From: an uncultured Campylobacter sp.
GTDB lineage: Bacteria; Campylobacterota; Campylobacteria; Campylobacterales; Campylobacteraceae
Assembly: GCA_934718785.1 (NCBI GenBank)
Contig: CAKVAF010000001.1
Coordinates: forward strand, 146,808-210,807
Length of the DNA: 64,000 bases
Reading direction: 5' to 3'
Shown: positions 53,723 to 62,897 of the stretch, piece after piece
Layout of the letters: each line of letters starts with the position of its first letter
Position numbering within the stretch: the first letter of the stretch is position 1
Program-made: the position numbers and the translations under genes
Notes under the pieces: model-generated
What the model saw: the letters and a program-made list of their open reading frames with translations, nothing else
The model's database searches: none
What the model was told of the DNA's origin: nothing

Positions 53723-54892
53723 ATGCAAAAATTCAAGGTAGAAAAAGAACAAAGACTTGATATTTTTTTAAGCCAAATTTTAAATCAAAGCCGCTCTCAA
53801 ATTGCAAATTTTATCAAAAAAGCTCAAATTTTAATCAACGAAAAAAGCGTAACAAAGCCCGGCTTCAGGCTTAAAATAGGCGATGAGTTGAGTTTAAGCT
53901 TAAATGAGAATTTAGATGAAAATTTAAATTTTGTAGCTGATTTAAATTTAAATGAAAATTTAAAAGAAAATATAAAAGATTTTAAATTTAATTCAAACTT
54001 AAATTTAAATGAAAAAATAAATTTAAAAAAGAATTTAAGCTCAAATGAAAAACTAAATTTAAACTCTCATCATTTAATAACAAAAAATTTAAAGCCAAAT
54101 TTAAACCCTTTTAACGAACAGGATTCAAGTAAGCAAGATTTTGTTCTTGAAATTCTTTTTGAAGATGAGGATATTTTAGTGATTAATAAGCCGCCAAATT
54201 TAGTCGTTCACGGTGCACCAAGTGTGAAAGAGCCAACTTTAGTAGATATTTTGCTTGCAAAAAATTACGCCCTTTCAACTTTAGGCGGTAAACTTAGAGC
54301 AGGGCTAGTACACCGCCTTGATAAAGGAACAAGCGGAGCCTTAATCATAGCTAAAAATAATGCTGCTCACACAAGCCTTAGCAAGCAACTTGAGGATAAA
54401 AGTCTAGGGCGAATTTATCTAGCCCTTTGTGATTTGCCTTTAAAAGAGGATTTTATACGCGTTGAAAAGGCTATCATTCGCTCTACTAGTAACCGTCTTA
54501 AAAAGCTTGCCCTAGCTTCAAATTTAAACGCACCAAAGCACGCAAAAATAGCCATTTCAAGCTTTGCAAATTTATTAACAAGCACAAAAGATAAAACAAG
54601 TCTTATCGCGGCTAAGCTTTTTACAGGCAGAACGCATCAAATAAGGGCGCATTTAGAGAGCTTAAACCGCCATATTTTAGGCGATGAGCTTTATAATTAT
54701 AAGGGTAAATTTAAGGGTAGGGTTATGCTTCATAGCAGAGTTTTATATTTTTTACATCCAAAAAGTCAAAAAAATATTTTTGTTAAAGCGCCTTTTTATG
54801 ATGATTTTTATAAAATACTACAAAAACATTTCGCGCAAGGAGAAATCGATGAAAAAAGTTCTACTGAGTATCTTTGTAAGCTTTTTACTTAG
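53723..54892 (+). CDS. RluD-family 23S rRNA pseudouridine synthase with long insertion
   Basis: A 389-residue enzyme. S4 RNA-binding domain at 1-55, catalytic domain from about 140 with HRLDKGTSGALII (catalytic Asp) and GRTHQIRAHL. Between them (about 60-140) is an Asn/Leu/Lys/Glu-rich repeat (units such as LNLNENLKEN) that is not part of the usual fold. The end overlaps flpA by 44 bases. Same neighbours as C. jejuni Cj1280c. Confidence 0.9.
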   Translation: MQKFKVEKEQRLDIFLSQILNQSRSQIANFIKKAQILINEKSVTKPGFRLKIGDELSLSLNENLDENLNFVADLNLNENLKENIKDFKFNSNLNLNEKINLKKNLSSNEKLNLNSHHLITKNLKPNLNPFNEQDSSKQDFVLEILFEDEDILVINKPPNLVVHGAPSVKEPTLVDILLAKNYALSTLGGKLRAGLVHRLDKGTSGALIIAKNNAAHTSLSKQLEDKSLGRIYLALCDLPLKEDFIRVEKAIIRSTSNRLKKLALASNLNAPKHAKIAISSFANLLTSTKDKTSLIAAKLFTGRTHQIRAHLESLNRHILGDELYNYKGKFKGRVMLHSRVLYFLHPKSQKNIFVKAPFYDDFYKILQKHFAQGEIDEKSSTEYLCKLFT

Positions 54893-56057
54893 TGCTTGTG
54901 CAGGCCTTTTTACGCCAAAGCAAATACAAGTCAATGAAAGCTTACCAAGAATTACGAGTTTAAAATATATAAGTGATATGACGAGCATAGCCTTTGAATG
55001 GGATAATGTAAGCTCTCAAGCCATTGATGGCTTTTATCTTTATAGAAGCTCGCCAAGTGATAGTGCTATGAAAAAGGTAGCCACTATAAATGATAGCTTA
55101 GCCACTCATTATGTAGATAAGAACTTAGAGCCTGATACGACTTATATTTATATGATGCAAAGCTTTTCAAAGCAAGGCTTTATCTCACTTGATGGCACAA
55201 GAATCGAGGCTAAAACCCTGCCACGTCCTGAAGCTATTCCTTTTATACAAGCAAGTCAAAATTTAGCAGGGGCAATAAAGCTCATTTGGAGACCTCATCC
55301 TGATAACCGCATAAAATCTTACATCGTGCAAAGAAATTCAGGCAAAAACGGCTCTTTTGAAGAAATCGCAGAAGTAAATGGCAAGCTCAATGCTGAGTAT
55401 ATCGATACAAAATTAAAGCCAGAGCAAAGCTTTTCATACCGCGTTTATGCTAAGACTTATGATAATGTTTATTCAGAGCCTAGTCAAATCGTAAGCTCTA
55501 CAACTAAGCCTTTACCTCCTGGAGTAGAAAATTTAAGTGCAAGCATAGATTTAGCAAATAAAATCGTTTTAAGCTGGGATAATGTAGATTTTAAAGACTT
55601 TGCTTATTATAAAATTTATTCAAGCTTGGCGACTTTAATCCCTTACACCACTTTAGCTAAAACACAAGGCACAAGCTATGAAGATATCATTAATGAGCCG
55701 GGTAAGAAAAAACGCTATAAAGTTACTGTGGTGGATACAGACGGGCTTGAAAGTGCTATGCCAAAAGATGGCGTAGAAGGAGCTACACTAGGAAGGCCTA
55801 GTGCGCCTATAATTAATCTTACTGCTGTGCAAAATAACGCCGTTGAACTTGGCTGGGTGGATACTGATGCAAGGGCTAGAAGCTACATAGTAAAAAGATA
55901 TGGAGGCACTCAGGATGCTATTTTTAAGGATATCACTCAAAGAAGCCTAAGAGATGATACAATCACGCAAGGTGTGAATTACCGCTATGAAGTTATAAGC
56001 GTGGATGAAAACGGCATAGAAAGTGAACCATCAAAGCGCGTTAAAATAGGAAATTAA
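54849..56057 (+). CDS. flpA: Fibronectin type III lipoprotein FlpA
   Basis: A 402-residue lipoprotein with lipobox LLSAC (C17) and three or four Fn3 repeats (starts near 30, 125, 220 and 310; each with a W near the front and a Y.Y pattern such as TTYIYMMQ and SYRVYAKTY). C. jejuni FlpA is a surface adhesin for host fibronectin. Start is the ATG at 54849 with AAGGAG 6 nt upstream, within the pseudouridine synthase gene. Confidence 0.93.
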   Translation: MKKVLLSIFVSFLLSACAGLFTPKQIQVNESLPRITSLKYISDMTSIAFEWDNVSSQAIDGFYLYRSSPSDSAMKKVATINDSLATHYVDKNLEPDTTYIYMMQSFSKQGFISLDGTRIEAKTLPRPEAIPFIQASQNLAGAIKLIWRPHPDNRIKSYIVQRNSGKNGSFEEIAEVNGKLNAEYIDTKLKPEQSFSYRVYAKTYDNVYSEPSQIVSSTTKPLPPGVENLSASIDLANKIVLSWDNVDFKDFAYYKIYSSLATLIPYTTLAKTQGTSYEDIINEPGKKKRYKVTVVDTDGLESAMPKDGVEGATLGRPSAPIINLTAVQNNAVELGWVDTDARARSYIVKRYGGTQDAIFKDITQRSLRDDTITQGVNYRYEVISVDENGIESEPSKRVKIGN

Positions 56058-57382
56058 TGCCAAATTTTAAATGTGAGTTTATCACGCCTTTAAGCTTAAA
56101 TGCTAAATTTAACGGCGTGCGCTTTTTAAGGCTTTTTAAAAGCCTTGATAAAGAGCTTTTTTTGCTTTTAACAAGCTTTGAAAATGAAGAATTTTTCATA
56201 CAAATTTCAAAAGATTTTTCAAAAAAGCTTTTTTTAATCAAGGGCGAAAAGCATTCAAAGCCTAGTGGTGTGGGCTTTTTACAAAGAGGCTTAATCACTT
56301 TTAAAGATAATTTTTGTGAAAAAATCACAAATGAAGCCTTAAGCTTAAAGCCAACAAGGCTTATAAAACAAAGTGCTTTTATAGAAAATGAGCCTAAAAA
56401 ACTTTTAAAAAGACTTGAAAATGAGAGTGAAATTTTGCTTGAAATAGGCTTTGGCTCGGGCAGGCACTTGCTTTTTCAAGCAGAAAAAAATCCAAAAGCT
56501 CTAGTGCTGGGTGTAGAAATTTATACTCCAGCACTAGAGCAGGTGGCTAAGCTTGCTCAAACTAGGGGTTTAAATAATATTTTACTCACTCAAAATGATG
56601 CTAGAATTTTATTTTGCGTGCTTGAAAATGAAAGCATTGATAAGGTGTTTTTACATTTTCCTGTGCCATGGCTTAAGCAGCCTTTAAGAAGGGTTTTAAG
56701 TAAAGACTTTTTAAACTCTCTTTTAAGAGTGCTTAAAATGGGGGCTAAATTTGAGCTAAGAACGGATAATAAGGAGTATTTTGACTATGCTTTAAATCTT
56801 TTTTTAGAGCTTGAAAAATGCGAACTAAGGCTTTTTAAAAACGAAGATTTAAGCATCACAAGTAAGTATGAAGCGCGCTGGAAAAGGCAGTTTAAAGACA
56901 TTTTTGACTTAAAATTTATTAAAACTTTCAAGGAAAATAAAAAGCTTCAAAGCCTTGATTTTAAGCTTTTAAGCTTGAATGAAGCAGAATTAAAAAACTT
57001 TAGGGCTAAATTTAAAAAAGAAAAAATCATAGAAAAAGATTATTTTTTGAGCCTTGAAAGCCTTTATGAGAGTGTTTTAGAGCTAGATTTTGAAGAAAAA
57101 CAAAATTTAAACAAGAATTTAGAAAAAAAAATAAATCAAAATTTAAATAATCATTTAAGCCAAGAAAATTTAAAAGAAAAATCAAAACAAGATTTAAAAA
57201 AAGATTTTTCCTTGTTGCTTAAAATAGCCTTTGGAGCCTTTGATAGTCCTGAGCATTGCTATATTTTATTAAACTCTCATTCAAGCAAATTTTTATTTAA
57301 AACTCCTTTTTTTACGCCCTTAAACATAAAAGCCCTTCAAAAACTCAATAATTTGCTAAAAAGTTTAAGCGCTCAAGTTTGA
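56057..57382 (+). CDS. trmB: tRNA (guanine-N7)-methyltransferase TrmB
   Basis: A 441-residue enzyme. About 110 extra N-terminal residues precede the SAM site LLEIGFGSGRHLLFQA; NDARIL, FPVPWLKQPLRRVL and LRTDNKEYFDYA follow. It makes m7G46 in tRNA. The C-terminal part holds an Asn/Leu/Lys repeat (about 352-395, NLNKNLEKKINQNLNN) similar to the insertion in the pseudouridine synthase. Longer than C. jejuni Cj1278c by my memory. Its ATG overlaps the flpA stop (TAATG). Confidence 0.93.
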   Translation: MPNFKCEFITPLSLNAKFNGVRFLRLFKSLDKELFLLLTSFENEEFFIQISKDFSKKLFLIKGEKHSKPSGVGFLQRGLITFKDNFCEKITNEALSLKPTRLIKQSAFIENEPKKLLKRLENESEILLEIGFGSGRHLLFQAEKNPKALVLGVEIYTPALEQVAKLAQTRGLNNILLTQNDARILFCVLENESIDKVFLHFPVPWLKQPLRRVLSKDFLNSLLRVLKMGAKFELRTDNKEYFDYALNLFLELEKCELRLFKNEDLSITSKYEARWKRQFKDIFDLKFIKTFKENKKLQSLDFKLLSLNEAELKNFRAKFKKEKIIEKDYFLSLESLYESVLELDFEEKQNLNKNLEKKINQNLNNHLSQENLKEKSKQDLKKDFSLLLKIAFGAFDSPEHCYILLNSHSSKFLFKTPFFTPLNIKALQKLNNLLKSLSAQV

Positions 57383-57415
57383 AATTTTAATTCATTTAAA
57401 AGAAAATTAAAAAAT

Positions 57416-58234
57416 TCAAAAATTCGGATGTCTTAAAAAATCATAGCGATTGATTTTTTCAAAAGGCTTTCTCTCAGGCTTTAACTGTTCGAAAAAACCT
57501 TTGTTAAAATCGTATTTGAAATTTAAATATAAATTTGTGCTGTTAGGATTGTTTTTATAATCTTGCTGTAAAAGCTTCACATCAAACATCGAAAACGCCT
57601 TGTAATTCACGCCATAATCAAGCTTTTCATTATCTTTGCTCACTTCAAACTCAAAGGGCAAATTCTTCGGCAAGGCAAAATTAATGCCTAGTTCTAAATT
57701 CTTTTTTTGCGCTTCATCTTCTAAAATATAGTAGTTTGAATAAGCTTTAAAAAAATTACTGAAGCCAAATTCTGAGCCAAAACTATAAGATTTTTTCTCA
57801 CTCACTTCATCAAAAAATGAATTCACGCCAAACAAAAAGTCATTATTTTCATAGCGGTTGATGAGTCCTGTGGAGTAATCGGTGCTGTCTTTTCGCACAA
57901 ATAAATCTCTTTGCAGTAAAAAACTTGAGTTTTTATAATCAAAAAGCAAGTTTAAATTATGAAGTTCAAAGCTTTCATTGGCAAAGTCTAAATTGCTCGT
58001 TGTCATATCCACGCCATTTTTTTGCTCTAAAAAACGCGCTAAAGAATTGTTTAAATTATCGTTAAAATCAGTGCTTTCAGGCTCATAAATTTGTGGGCTG
58101 CTAAGATTGATATCCATTTTTCTAAGCTTTGCTTTTTGCGTGCTTGTTGTGTTTTTTTCATTTTCTTTGGCTAAATTTGAAGTAAAAAAGCCTAAAAGCA
58201 CAAAAGATAGGCAAAAATTTAAAAAAAATTTCAA
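57416..58234 (-). CDS. Inverse-autotransporter-like outer membrane protein
   Basis: A 272-residue secreted protein: signal peptide (1-22, FFLNFCLSFVLLGFFTSN), then an acidic segment and beta-strand-rich part with alternating aromatic residues (RYENNDFLFGVNSFFDEV, GLINRYENN, NLYLNFKYDF). This resembles the beta domain of inverse autotransporters (intimin-like), but the predicted barrel is short and no passenger follows. It could be a minimal outer membrane or periplasmic protein. It diverges from flgI. Confidence 0.55.
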   Translation of the reverse strand: MKFFLNFCLSFVLLGFFTSNLAKENEKNTTSTQKAKLRKMDINLSSPQIYEPESTDFNDNLNNSLARFLEQKNGVDMTTSNLDFANESFELHNLNLLFDYKNSSFLLQRDLFVRKDSTDYSTGLINRYENNDFLFGVNSFFDEVSEKKSYSFGSEFGFSNFFKAYSNYYILEDEAQKKNLELGINFALPKNLPFEFEVSKDNEKLDYGVNYKAFSMFDVKLLQQDYKNNPNSTNLYLNFKYDFNKGFFEQLKPERKPFEKINRYDFLRHPNF

Positions 58235-58331
58235 ATTTTATCCTTGGATTTTTTAAAATTATAAAAATTTTTAGCAAATCAGGCATAAATTTTAGCAAAA
58301 CTTTTTAAATTTAAAAGCTGTTTGCAAAGTT

Positions 58332-58345
58332 GGAACTTTAATTGC
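58332..58345 (+). promoter_or_regulatory. Sigma-54 promoter of flgI
   Basis: TTGGAAC-N5-TTGCTT: GG at 58332-58333 and GC at 58344-58345 with exactly 10 nt between, as RpoN requires. The ATG of flgI is 35 nt downstream. In Campylobacter RpoN with FlgR controls rod, ring and hook genes. Confidence 0.85.
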
Positions 58346-58379
58346 TTATACTTTAGAAATTGATTGAAGGAGCTTAAAA

Positions 58380-59450
58380 ATGAAAGTGATTAAAGAAGCT
58401 TTGCAAAGCCTATTTTGTCTTTGTTTGATGAGCTTTTGCTTGAACGCGGCGCAGATTAAGGATTTAGTCAATACTGTGGGCGTTAGGGATAATCAACTCA
58501 TAGGATATGGTCTTGTCGTGGGACTTAATGGAAGTGGAGATGGCTCAAATAGCCAATTTACCATACAATCCATCTCAAATTTACTCCAAGGTATGAATAT
58601 AAAAGTCGATCCCGCAGCCATAAAATCAAAAAACACCGCTGCAGTTATGGTTACAGCAAAACTTCCTGCCTTTGCAAAAAGTGGCGATAAAGTTGATGTA
58701 ACCGTCTCTTCAATGGGCGATGCAAAGTCTTTGCAAGGCGGCACACTGCTGCTTACGGCTTTAAGGGGAATTGATGGCGAAATTTATGCCATCGCTCAAG
58801 GCGTGATTTCAACAGGCGGTATCACAGGTGGAGCTGGCGGTCGTGGGGGCAATCACTCCACAAGTGCGTCCATTTTAGGTGGTGCTAATGTCGAGCGTGA
58901 AATTCCACAAAATTTTACGAGCAATGATAATCTTACTCTAAGCCTTAAAAATTCAAGCTTTAAAACAGCTAATGACATTCAAAGAGTCTTAAACACGATG
59001 TTTGATACTGAAGTCGCAAAGGCCATTGACTCACGCACGGTGAAGCTTACAAAGCCTGAAGATATGGATTCAGTTGAGTTTATGGCGAGAGTTTTAGAAC
59101 AAGATATTAATTTCCAGCCTGAAAGCAAGGTCATTATCGATGAAAGAACAGGCACGATTATCGCAGGAGTTGATATTGAAGTTGAGCCTATAATGATAAC
59201 AAACAAAGGCATTACGATAAAAATCGCGCCAAATCAAAACACCCCAGCAGCGCCAAATGAAGTGGATATGAAAGATGGCGGAATTATCGATCCTACTTCA
59301 AATACGCTAAGAATCAACGCGCCTAAAACAACAGTGGCAAATGTAGCCAGAATGCTCAATAAACTTGGCGCAAGCCCAACAGATATCATCAGCATTATGC
59401 AAAATTTAAAAAGAGCAGGTGCTATCAATGCGGATTTAGAGGTGATTTGA
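58380..59450 (+). CDS. flgI: Flagellar P-ring protein FlgI
   Basis: A 356-residue periplasmic protein of the P ring. Signal peptide (about 1-23, SLFCLCLMSFCLNAA), then LVNTVGVRDNQLIGYGLVVGLNGSGDGS and LNKLGASPTDIISIMQNLKRAGAI (quoted in part: LIGYGLVVGLNGSGDG). Full length. It starts the flgI-flgJ-flgM-flgN-flgK run, transcribed from the sigma-54 promoter. The flgJ ATG overlaps its stop codon. Confidence 0.97.
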   Translation: MKVIKEALQSLFCLCLMSFCLNAAQIKDLVNTVGVRDNQLIGYGLVVGLNGSGDGSNSQFTIQSISNLLQGMNIKVDPAAIKSKNTAAVMVTAKLPAFAKSGDKVDVTVSSMGDAKSLQGGTLLLTALRGIDGEIYAIAQGVISTGGITGGAGGRGGNHSTSASILGGANVEREIPQNFTSNDNLTLSLKNSSFKTANDIQRVLNTMFDTEVAKAIDSRTVKLTKPEDMDSVEFMARVLEQDINFQPESKVIIDERTGTIIAGVDIEVEPIMITNKGITIKIAPNQNTPAAPNEVDMKDGGIIDPTSNTLRINAPKTTVANVARMLNKLGASPTDIISIMQNLKRAGAINADLEVI

Positions 59451-59830
59451 TGCAAGTGGATAATTTTTTAGCCCAATATAATATGGGTTCAAATTTACTT
59501 GAAAAAGTTGCCAAGCAAGGCTCGCAAGATGCGGTGAAAAATTACAGCAAGAGCGAATTTGACGATGTTTTGTCAAGTTTTAATTCTATAAAAGATCAGC
59601 AAGATCAAGAAGCTTTTGACAAGGCTTTAAAAGAGCAAACGGACGCTTTTGAAGCCTTTTTGGTAAAGACCGTGCTTGATATTTCGATGAAAAATAAGGC
59701 GAGCATTTTTGAAAAAGATGCCAGCGATGATATTTACTCATCGATGTATAATGACACGATGAGTAAGGCGTTAAGTGGTGGAATGGGATTTTCACAACTT
59801 TTATATAATTTTTTAAAAGAAAACTCTTAA
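59450..59830 (+). CDS. flgJ: FlgJ rod-assembly protein (no muramidase domain)
   Basis: A 126-residue protein matching the N-terminal rod-capping part of FlgJ (FEAFLVKTVLDISMKNKASIF, SSMYNDTMSKALSGGMGFSQLL). The C-terminal muramidase of E. coli FlgJ is absent, as usual in epsilonproteobacteria, where another enzyme clears the wall. ATG at 59450 overlaps the flgI stop (TGATG); a TTG three bases earlier is an alternative. Confidence 0.9.
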   Translation: MQVDNFLAQYNMGSNLLEKVAKQGSQDAVKNYSKSEFDDVLSSFNSIKDQQDQEAFDKALKEQTDAFEAFLVKTVLDISMKNKASIFEKDASDDIYSSMYNDTMSKALSGGMGFSQLLYNFLKENS

Positions 59831-59847
59831 GTTTTTTAAAAACTTGT

Positions 59848-59853
59848 CGATAT
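59848..59853 (+). promoter_or_regulatory. Sigma-28 -10 element before flgM
   Basis: CGATAT, matching the sigma-28 (FliA) -10 consensus, 34 nt before the flgM ATG, with TAAG about 16 nt upstream as a possible -35. FliA-dependent flgM transcription is known in C. jejuni. Confidence 0.65.
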
Positions 59854-59886
59854 AGCAAGCAGACAAATAAACTTAAGGAGTAGCTT

Positions 59887-60084
59887 ATGATAAGTAGCGT
59901 AAAACAGGGCTTTGTCGCAAGCACTGCAAGCAGTATCAGTGGCGCGAACAAAGAAACAAAAACGAGTGAAACTCAAAAAACAGAAAATGATAAGGTTTCA
60001 AGAATTGCCGAGCAAATTAAAAAAGGCGAGTATAAATTTGATTTAAACTTGACAGCGGGCGCGGTGGCTGAATCTTTACTTTAA
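59887..60084 (+). CDS. flgM: Anti-sigma-28 factor FlgM
   Basis: A 65-residue small hydrophilic protein ending in the FliA-binding helix region (RIAEQIKKGEYKFDLNLTAG). It holds FliA (sigma-28) inactive until export or until flagellum length control releases it; in C. jejuni it also interacts at 42 C. AAGGAGTAGCTT precedes the ATG. Set off by its own sigma-28-like promoter. Confidence 0.93.
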   Translation: MISSVKQGFVASTASSISGANKETKTSETQKTENDKVSRIAEQIKKGEYKFDLNLTAGAVAESLL

Positions 60085-60120
60085 AATTTTGTTTTGAGTT
60101 TCTAAATTAAGGAACTTAAG

Positions 60121-60555
60121 ATGATTAAAACTCACTTAGATCTTTGCAATAAGCTTTTAAAGGAGCTTATTGCACAAACTGAACTTGACTTAACTCACAT
60201 CAAAGAAGCCAATCACAAAGCCGTTAAAGAAAGCGTGGAGCATAAAAATAAGCTCATTGCTGAATTCACTCAGGCTAAAAAAGACCTAGACAATGCTTTA
60301 ATCAAGCTTAGCGACAGGGGCAAGAAAAATTTAGCCGAGCTTTTAGACGATGAAGATAAAGAAAAATTAGGTATTTTCAAGAAAAATTTACAAGAACTTC
60401 AAAGTAAGAATAAAGAATACGCCAAGCTTGTTTTAGTCGTTAAAAATTTCTTTGACGGACTGCTTAATTCTATGTTTGATAACAAAAGTGGAACAGATAT
60501 TGCTTATGATGATAAAAAGGAAGAATTACAAGCCCTTTTTAAAATGAATGTGTGA
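60121..60555 (+). CDS. flgN: FlgN-like export chaperone
   Basis: A 144-residue all-helical acidic protein (LCNKLLKELIAQTELDLTHI). FlgN-type chaperones guard the hook-associated proteins FlgK and FlgL before export, and flgK is the next gene. The sequence match is weak, so assignment leans on position, length and helical content. Confidence 0.75.
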   Translation: MIKTHLDLCNKLLKELIAQTELDLTHIKEANHKAVKESVEHKNKLIAEFTQAKKDLDNALIKLSDRGKKNLAELLDDEDKEKLGIFKKNLQELQSKNKEYAKLVLVVKNFFDGLLNSMFDNKSGTDIAYDDKKEELQALFKMNV

Positions 60556-60577
60556 ATAAGTGATTTAAGGATAAAAA

Positions 60578-62410
60578 ATGAGCGGGATTTTTGCCACTTT
60601 AAGCAAAGGAGTTTCCGGGCTTAAAGCAAGTGAAATACAAATTGCCACCACGGGCAACAACATAGCCAATGCTAATAGCACTTTTTACACAAGACAACGC
60701 GTCGTGCAAACAACAGCCGGACATTATAATATCAATAATGGTATCGAGCTTGGAATGGGAACGACGGTTGAGAGTATCGTGCGCTTACACGATGAATATT
60801 CTTACTCCAAACTCAAATACGCCAGCACCAATCAAGAATACACAGGCTATATGAAACAAAAGCTAGAAACCATAGCCGAGCGCTTTCCAGATGTCGCTAA
60901 GAGCGGGATTTTATCAAATTTAGAACAATATAATCAAGCGTGGAACAATTTTGCTTCAAATCCAAATGACGGCGCTGTGAAAGCAAATCTCGTAAAAGTG
61001 GCTCAAACACTCAGCGAAAATGTGAATGCTGCTTATGCAGATTTAGTGAAAATCGAAGAAGTCATCAATGATGAAATCAAGCTTACGGTCGATGAGATTA
61101 ATAAAATCGGCAAAGAAATAGCCAATTTAAATAAAGAAATCAACCGTAAAGAAGTCCTTGACACAGACCATGCAAACGAGCTTAGAGATAAGCGCGATGA
61201 GCTAGAGCTTACTCTTTCAAAGCTTGTGGATGGCGTGGCGACAAAGACCATTATGGGTCAAACAAGTCGCTTTGAATCTACGATGACAGACGGGGGCGAT
61301 CATTATAATTTAAGCCTTCATGGATACAGTCTTGTGAATGGTCCAAATTTCACACCTTTGCAAATTAAAAGAGATGATGTAACGGGTGCGAATTTAATTG
61401 TCATTCAAGGTATTGATGAAAGGATTGTGGATTTAACAACTCAGCTTACAGGTGGCAAACTAGGTGCTGCGCTTGATCTTCGCGGAAGAGAGTTTAAAAA
61501 GGGCGAGGGCTTTAAGGACGGACTCATTCAAGATTATAAAAATATGATGAATACCTTTTCTAAAACCCTGATGACAGAAACAAACAATATCTATGCATCT
61601 AGTGCGAAAAAGTCTTTAAACTCTGATGCGATGAGCGGGCTTTTAGGCAATACGACTTTAATGAGCTATGATAAAAACATACAAATTGGCACTTTTGACA
61701 TTGTGATTTATGATGAAAAGGGCAATAGGGTCAATACCAAAACAATTAATGTCGATGTCAATACCACCATGCAAGATATCGTCAATCAAATCAACGCAAA
61801 CACCGATGATAATAGCAACAACAACAATTTAGATGATATTGATGACTTTGCAAATGCGGCGTATAATTATAATGCAAACACCGACACAGGCAGCTTTCAA
61901 ATCAATTTGATCAATCCAAATTATAAAATCGCCATTGAAGATCACGGCACCAACTTTAGTGGTGCTTTAAGTGTGGGCGGCTTTTTTAGCGGTAACAGTG
62001 CCACGACAATGAGCGTGAAAAGTGAAATTGTCGCTGATCCTAGCATACTTAGAGCTAGTAAAAGTGGTGTTGATGGCAGCAACGATGTGGCAAATAAAAT
62101 CATCCAGCTTCAATACAATGAAGTCAATTTCTACAATAAAGACGGCACCGTCGATACAAAGTCTATTGATGGCTATTATAGGCTTTTTACGGGCAAAATC
62201 GCCACGCACGGCGAGACCAACAACAACACACACACCACAAACACAACGCTTTATAATAGCGTTTATGAGGACTTTCAGTCTTTAAATGGGGTTAATACAA
62301 ACGAAGAATTAGCTGCCTTGATACAATTTCAAGCAAGTTATGGGGCTGCTTCAAAAGTTGTTACAACTGTGGATCAAATGATTGACACCTTGCTGACTTT
62401 GAAGTCTTAA
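60578..62410 (+). CDS. flgK: Hook-filament junction protein FlgK (HAP1)
   Basis: A 610-residue hook-associated protein. N-terminal rod-type helix FATLSKGVSGLKASEIQIATTGNNIANANS (quoted in part: SGLKASEIQIATTGNN) and C-terminal LAALIQFQASYGAASKVVTT. Length normal. A variable, Asn/Asp-rich stretch (about 407-430, NANTDDNSNNNNLDDIDD) lies in the exposed domain. AAGGATAAAA precedes the ATG. Last gene of the run. Confidence 0.97.
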   Translation: MSGIFATLSKGVSGLKASEIQIATTGNNIANANSTFYTRQRVVQTTAGHYNINNGIELGMGTTVESIVRLHDEYSYSKLKYASTNQEYTGYMKQKLETIAERFPDVAKSGILSNLEQYNQAWNNFASNPNDGAVKANLVKVAQTLSENVNAAYADLVKIEEVINDEIKLTVDEINKIGKEIANLNKEINRKEVLDTDHANELRDKRDELELTLSKLVDGVATKTIMGQTSRFESTMTDGGDHYNLSLHGYSLVNGPNFTPLQIKRDDVTGANLIVIQGIDERIVDLTTQLTGGKLGAALDLRGREFKKGEGFKDGLIQDYKNMMNTFSKTLMTETNNIYASSAKKSLNSDAMSGLLGNTTLMSYDKNIQIGTFDIVIYDEKGNRVNTKTINVDVNTTMQDIVNQINANTDDNSNNNNLDDIDDFANAAYNYNANTDTGSFQINLINPNYKIAIEDHGTNFSGALSVGGFFSGNSATTMSVKSEIVADPSILRASKSGVDGSNDVANKIIQLQYNEVNFYNKDGTVDTKSIDGYYRLFTGKIATHGETNNNTHTTNTTLYNSVYEDFQSLNGVNTNEELAALIQFQASYGAASKVVTTVDQMIDTLLTLKS

Positions 62411-62449
62411 ATCACTTGAGTTTAAATGAAAGTGATTGAAAATTAATTT

Positions 62450-62490
62450 CATTAAACTATCATTTTATGGGTAGTTTAATGACAAATTTT
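62450..62490 (+). terminator. Terminator after flgK
   Basis: Arms cattaaacta (62450-62459) and tagtttaatg (62472-62481), then ACAAATTTTT. A second hairpin aatcactt/aagtgatt (62410-62417/62430-62437) starts at the flgK stop codon. Confidence 0.65.
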
Positions 62491-62897
62491 TAAACTTATA
62501 AAATCTAAAATTCTAGTAAAATTTTTGCAAAAATTTATAATATTATAGGATTTTTAATTTTGAAAATTTAAAAATCCTTATCTTAGAATTTCAAAATAAA
62601 ATTTAAAAAATTTAAATTTCTAATTTTTTGGCTAAAAATTTAAAAAACTAAGAGAAATTCAAAGGATTAAGTAATGATTTCAAACCTTAAAACTAAGAGA
62701 ATTTCAACAACTATTGACTATTTTAAAATTTAGTTTAAATTTAAACTTATAACTTAAAATTTATCACTTTTTTAACTCATATTCATTTACATTCATATAA
62801 AAATTTGTAAATTTTCTCATTTTTTATTTTTCATTTACTAAGCGTTTTTTTTTTTTTTGTATCCTAAACTTTTTAAATTTAATTTTAAGGTTTAAAT
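62491..62897. other. AT-rich spacer with T14 tract and short direct repeat
   Basis: No gene longer than a possible 19-codon peptide (ATG at 62673, with AAAGGATT 5 nt before). The motif aaactaagagaa(a/t)ttcaa appears twice (near 62645 and 62688). A run of 14 Ts (62845-62858) is followed by TATCCT (62860-62865), a possible -10, 32 nt before the next gene's ATG. Confidence 0.55.

Noticed and set aside
54684-54848. Extended N-terminus of FlpA
   Set aside because: The upstream frame is inside the pseudouridine synthase gene and would bury the lipoprotein signal; ATG 54849 has a good AAGGAG.
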